A stretch of DNA of 6,205 nt from Bifidobacterium breve (GTDB taxonomy: Bacteria > Bacteroidota > Bacteroidia > Cytophagales > UBA9547). Shown one piece after another: positions 5,475 to 6,205 of this stretch (position 1 is the stretch's first letter; every line of letters starts with the position of its first letter). The DNA lies in contig CALPQG020000171.1 of assembly GCA_943325655.2 (NCBI GenBank), positions 1 to 6,205 of the forward strand, written 5' to 3'. The notes beneath the pieces are model-generated. The model was not told the origin of the DNA. It ran no database searches and saw only the letters and a list, made by a program, of their open reading frames with translations. Position numbers and translations under genes: made by a program.

Positions 5475-6205
5475 CTACAGTGCATTGATTTCATTTATTG
5501 ACAATCCGGTTAAGTCAACAATATCGTTAATACTTAGTCCCTTTGCTTTCATTTTCCTAGCAACATCATGCTTTTCTTCCATCTTACCTTCCAACTTTCC
5601 CTCCATCTTTCCTTCGTCAAAAGCAGTATCAACGGTATTTTTATAGTCTCTGTAAATTTTTAAATTCATTTCGTAGCTTTCAATTTCAACCTGTCCAAAC
5701 CTCGCGATTTCGGCTTTTTCAAATGCCTGGGTAAATACCTCGTCTTTAAATATAGTAGGAATGGATTGAAAATCTTCTAAATGTTTTATAAAATAAAGCC
5801 ATTGGTCTAACCTCGTAACCAGGTTGTCTTCTTTCAAATTGAAATTGGGCATTTCAAGGTAAATGTAGGTTAACTTATCGTAAAATGTTTTGCCATGTTT
5901 GTTTTTGAGTTTGATGGTATGCACCACCTCACTTTTTTCAGGTTCCGACTCATAATCATCAAAGGTAAAATCAAGAATACCAATGCAGTAAACTGCTTTT
6001 AGGTTGTAATTCCACTCTCCTTTTTCGGCTTGTTCTTTAATCGGAAACGTGGAATAATAAATTGTTCTTTCTTTAAAATAATTTTGTTTGGCCTTTTGCA
6101 GTTCTACAATAAACTTTTCGCCTTTATCAGTGTCACAATAAATGTCATAAATCGCTTTTCTGTCAGCTTCTGTTTGTCCAAGCTGCTCCGAATTTTTAAA
6201 AGTCA
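5475..6205 (-). CDS. Rpn-family PD-(D/E)XK nuclease / transposase-like protein, 5' end cut off
   Basis: The frame stays open from the TAG stop (5475-5477) to the window edge and encodes the last 242 residues. The true start lies beyond 6205, and roughly 45-50 N-terminal residues of the family are missing. A GTG at 5925-5927 is in frame but internal, because strongly conserved sequence continues upstream. Counting from the first whole codon, residues 14-39 carry the nuclease core: DRKAIYDIYC with D20, then GEKFIVELQKAK with the ExQ motif E34-Q36. FKERTIYYST and YNLKAVYCIGILDFTFDDY follow. This is the PD-(D/E)XK signature of the PF12784-type family related to E. coli Rpn (recombination-promoting nuclease) proteins. 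The tail has four EGKM-type repeats and then a short helical end (KGLSINDIVDLTGLSINEI) resembling a mini-HTH. The gene converges on the regulator. Family members cut DNA and are toxic; some act against phage. Activity here is inferred only. Confidence 0.9.
   Translation of the reverse strand, partial: TFKNSEQLGQTEADRKAIYDIYCDTDKGEKFIVELQKAKQNYFKERTIYYSTFPIKEQAEKGEWNYNLKAVYCIGILDFTFDDYESEPEKSEVVHTIKLKNKHGKTFYDKLTYIYLEMPNFNLKEDNLVTRLDQWLYFIKHLEDFQSIPTIFKDEVFTQAFEKAEIARFGQVEIESYEMNLKIYRDYKNTVDTAFDEGKMEGKLEGKMEEKHDVARKMKAKGLSINDIVDLTGLSINEINAL
5568..5615 (-). repeat. In-frame 12-bp tandem repeat x4 in the nuclease tail
   Basis: Four 12-bp units on the minus strand encode EGKM, EGKL, EGKM and EEKH. 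The reading frame is preserved whatever the copy number, since 12 is a multiple of three. The repeat lies between the family-conserved body and the C-terminal helical motif. It is typical of the variable-length charged linker in this family and a likely place for slippage-driven length variation between strains. Confidence 0.85.

Noticed and set aside
5438..5488. Minigene with a strong GGGGGAGGA site and an ATG at 5456 (10 codons, MFDLKQPTVH)
   Set aside because: The Shine-Dalgarno-like match is striking but the frame is only ten residues and overlaps the nuclease stop on the other strand. Bacteroidota rely little on such sites, so chance is the simpler explanation.

Overview
The window looks like chromosomal DNA of a member of the Bacteroidota. 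The case rests on four things: an AspRS of the Bacteroidota type, a large triple-tyrosine sensor whose LuxR-like output module is typical of that phylum, start codons without Shine-Dalgarno sites, and a TAnnTTTG-type promoter element. No genus can be named from the sequence alone.

Layout, left to right. Positions 1-188 are a dense block of short repeats: nine perfect TAGAGTT heptamers, a perfect 15-bp inverted repeat, then about eleven heptamers of the form AACTNNR. The right array is the degenerate reverse complement of the left one. aspS (complement 184-1929) is complete, and its stop codon lies inside the last heptamer. The 500-bp divergent spacer (1930-2429) holds another heptamer array (ARRTACN, 1942-1976), a probable aspS promoter (2007-2036), and two facing copies of a palindromic intergenic repeat of the GCCTCACCC...GGAGAGGG kind (2141-2184 and 2254-2296). 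Next, on the plus strand, is a complete 976-residue membrane-spanning regulator (2430-5360) with a signal peptide, beta-propeller, Y_Y_Y domain, one transmembrane helix, coiled coil and LuxR-like HTH. A 114-bp convergent spacer with two possible hairpins follows. The right edge is the C-terminal 242 codons of a PD-(D/E)XK nuclease of the Rpn/transposase-like family (PF12784 type) on the minus strand, cut off by the window end.

The three genes do not form an operon or an evident pathway. aspS is housekeeping. The regulator is a one-piece sensor and DNA-binding protein with no recognisable kinase; its ligand and targets are not visible here. The Rpn-family gene belongs to an accessory class linked to DNA mobility and, in E. 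coli, to toxic anti-phage defence.

The points most worth following up are the heptamer arrays on both sides of aspS, the facing palindromic repeats in the divergent promoter region, the kinase-less architecture and altered HTH entry motif of the regulator, and the repeat-bearing tail of the nuclease, which could encode a separate internal product.
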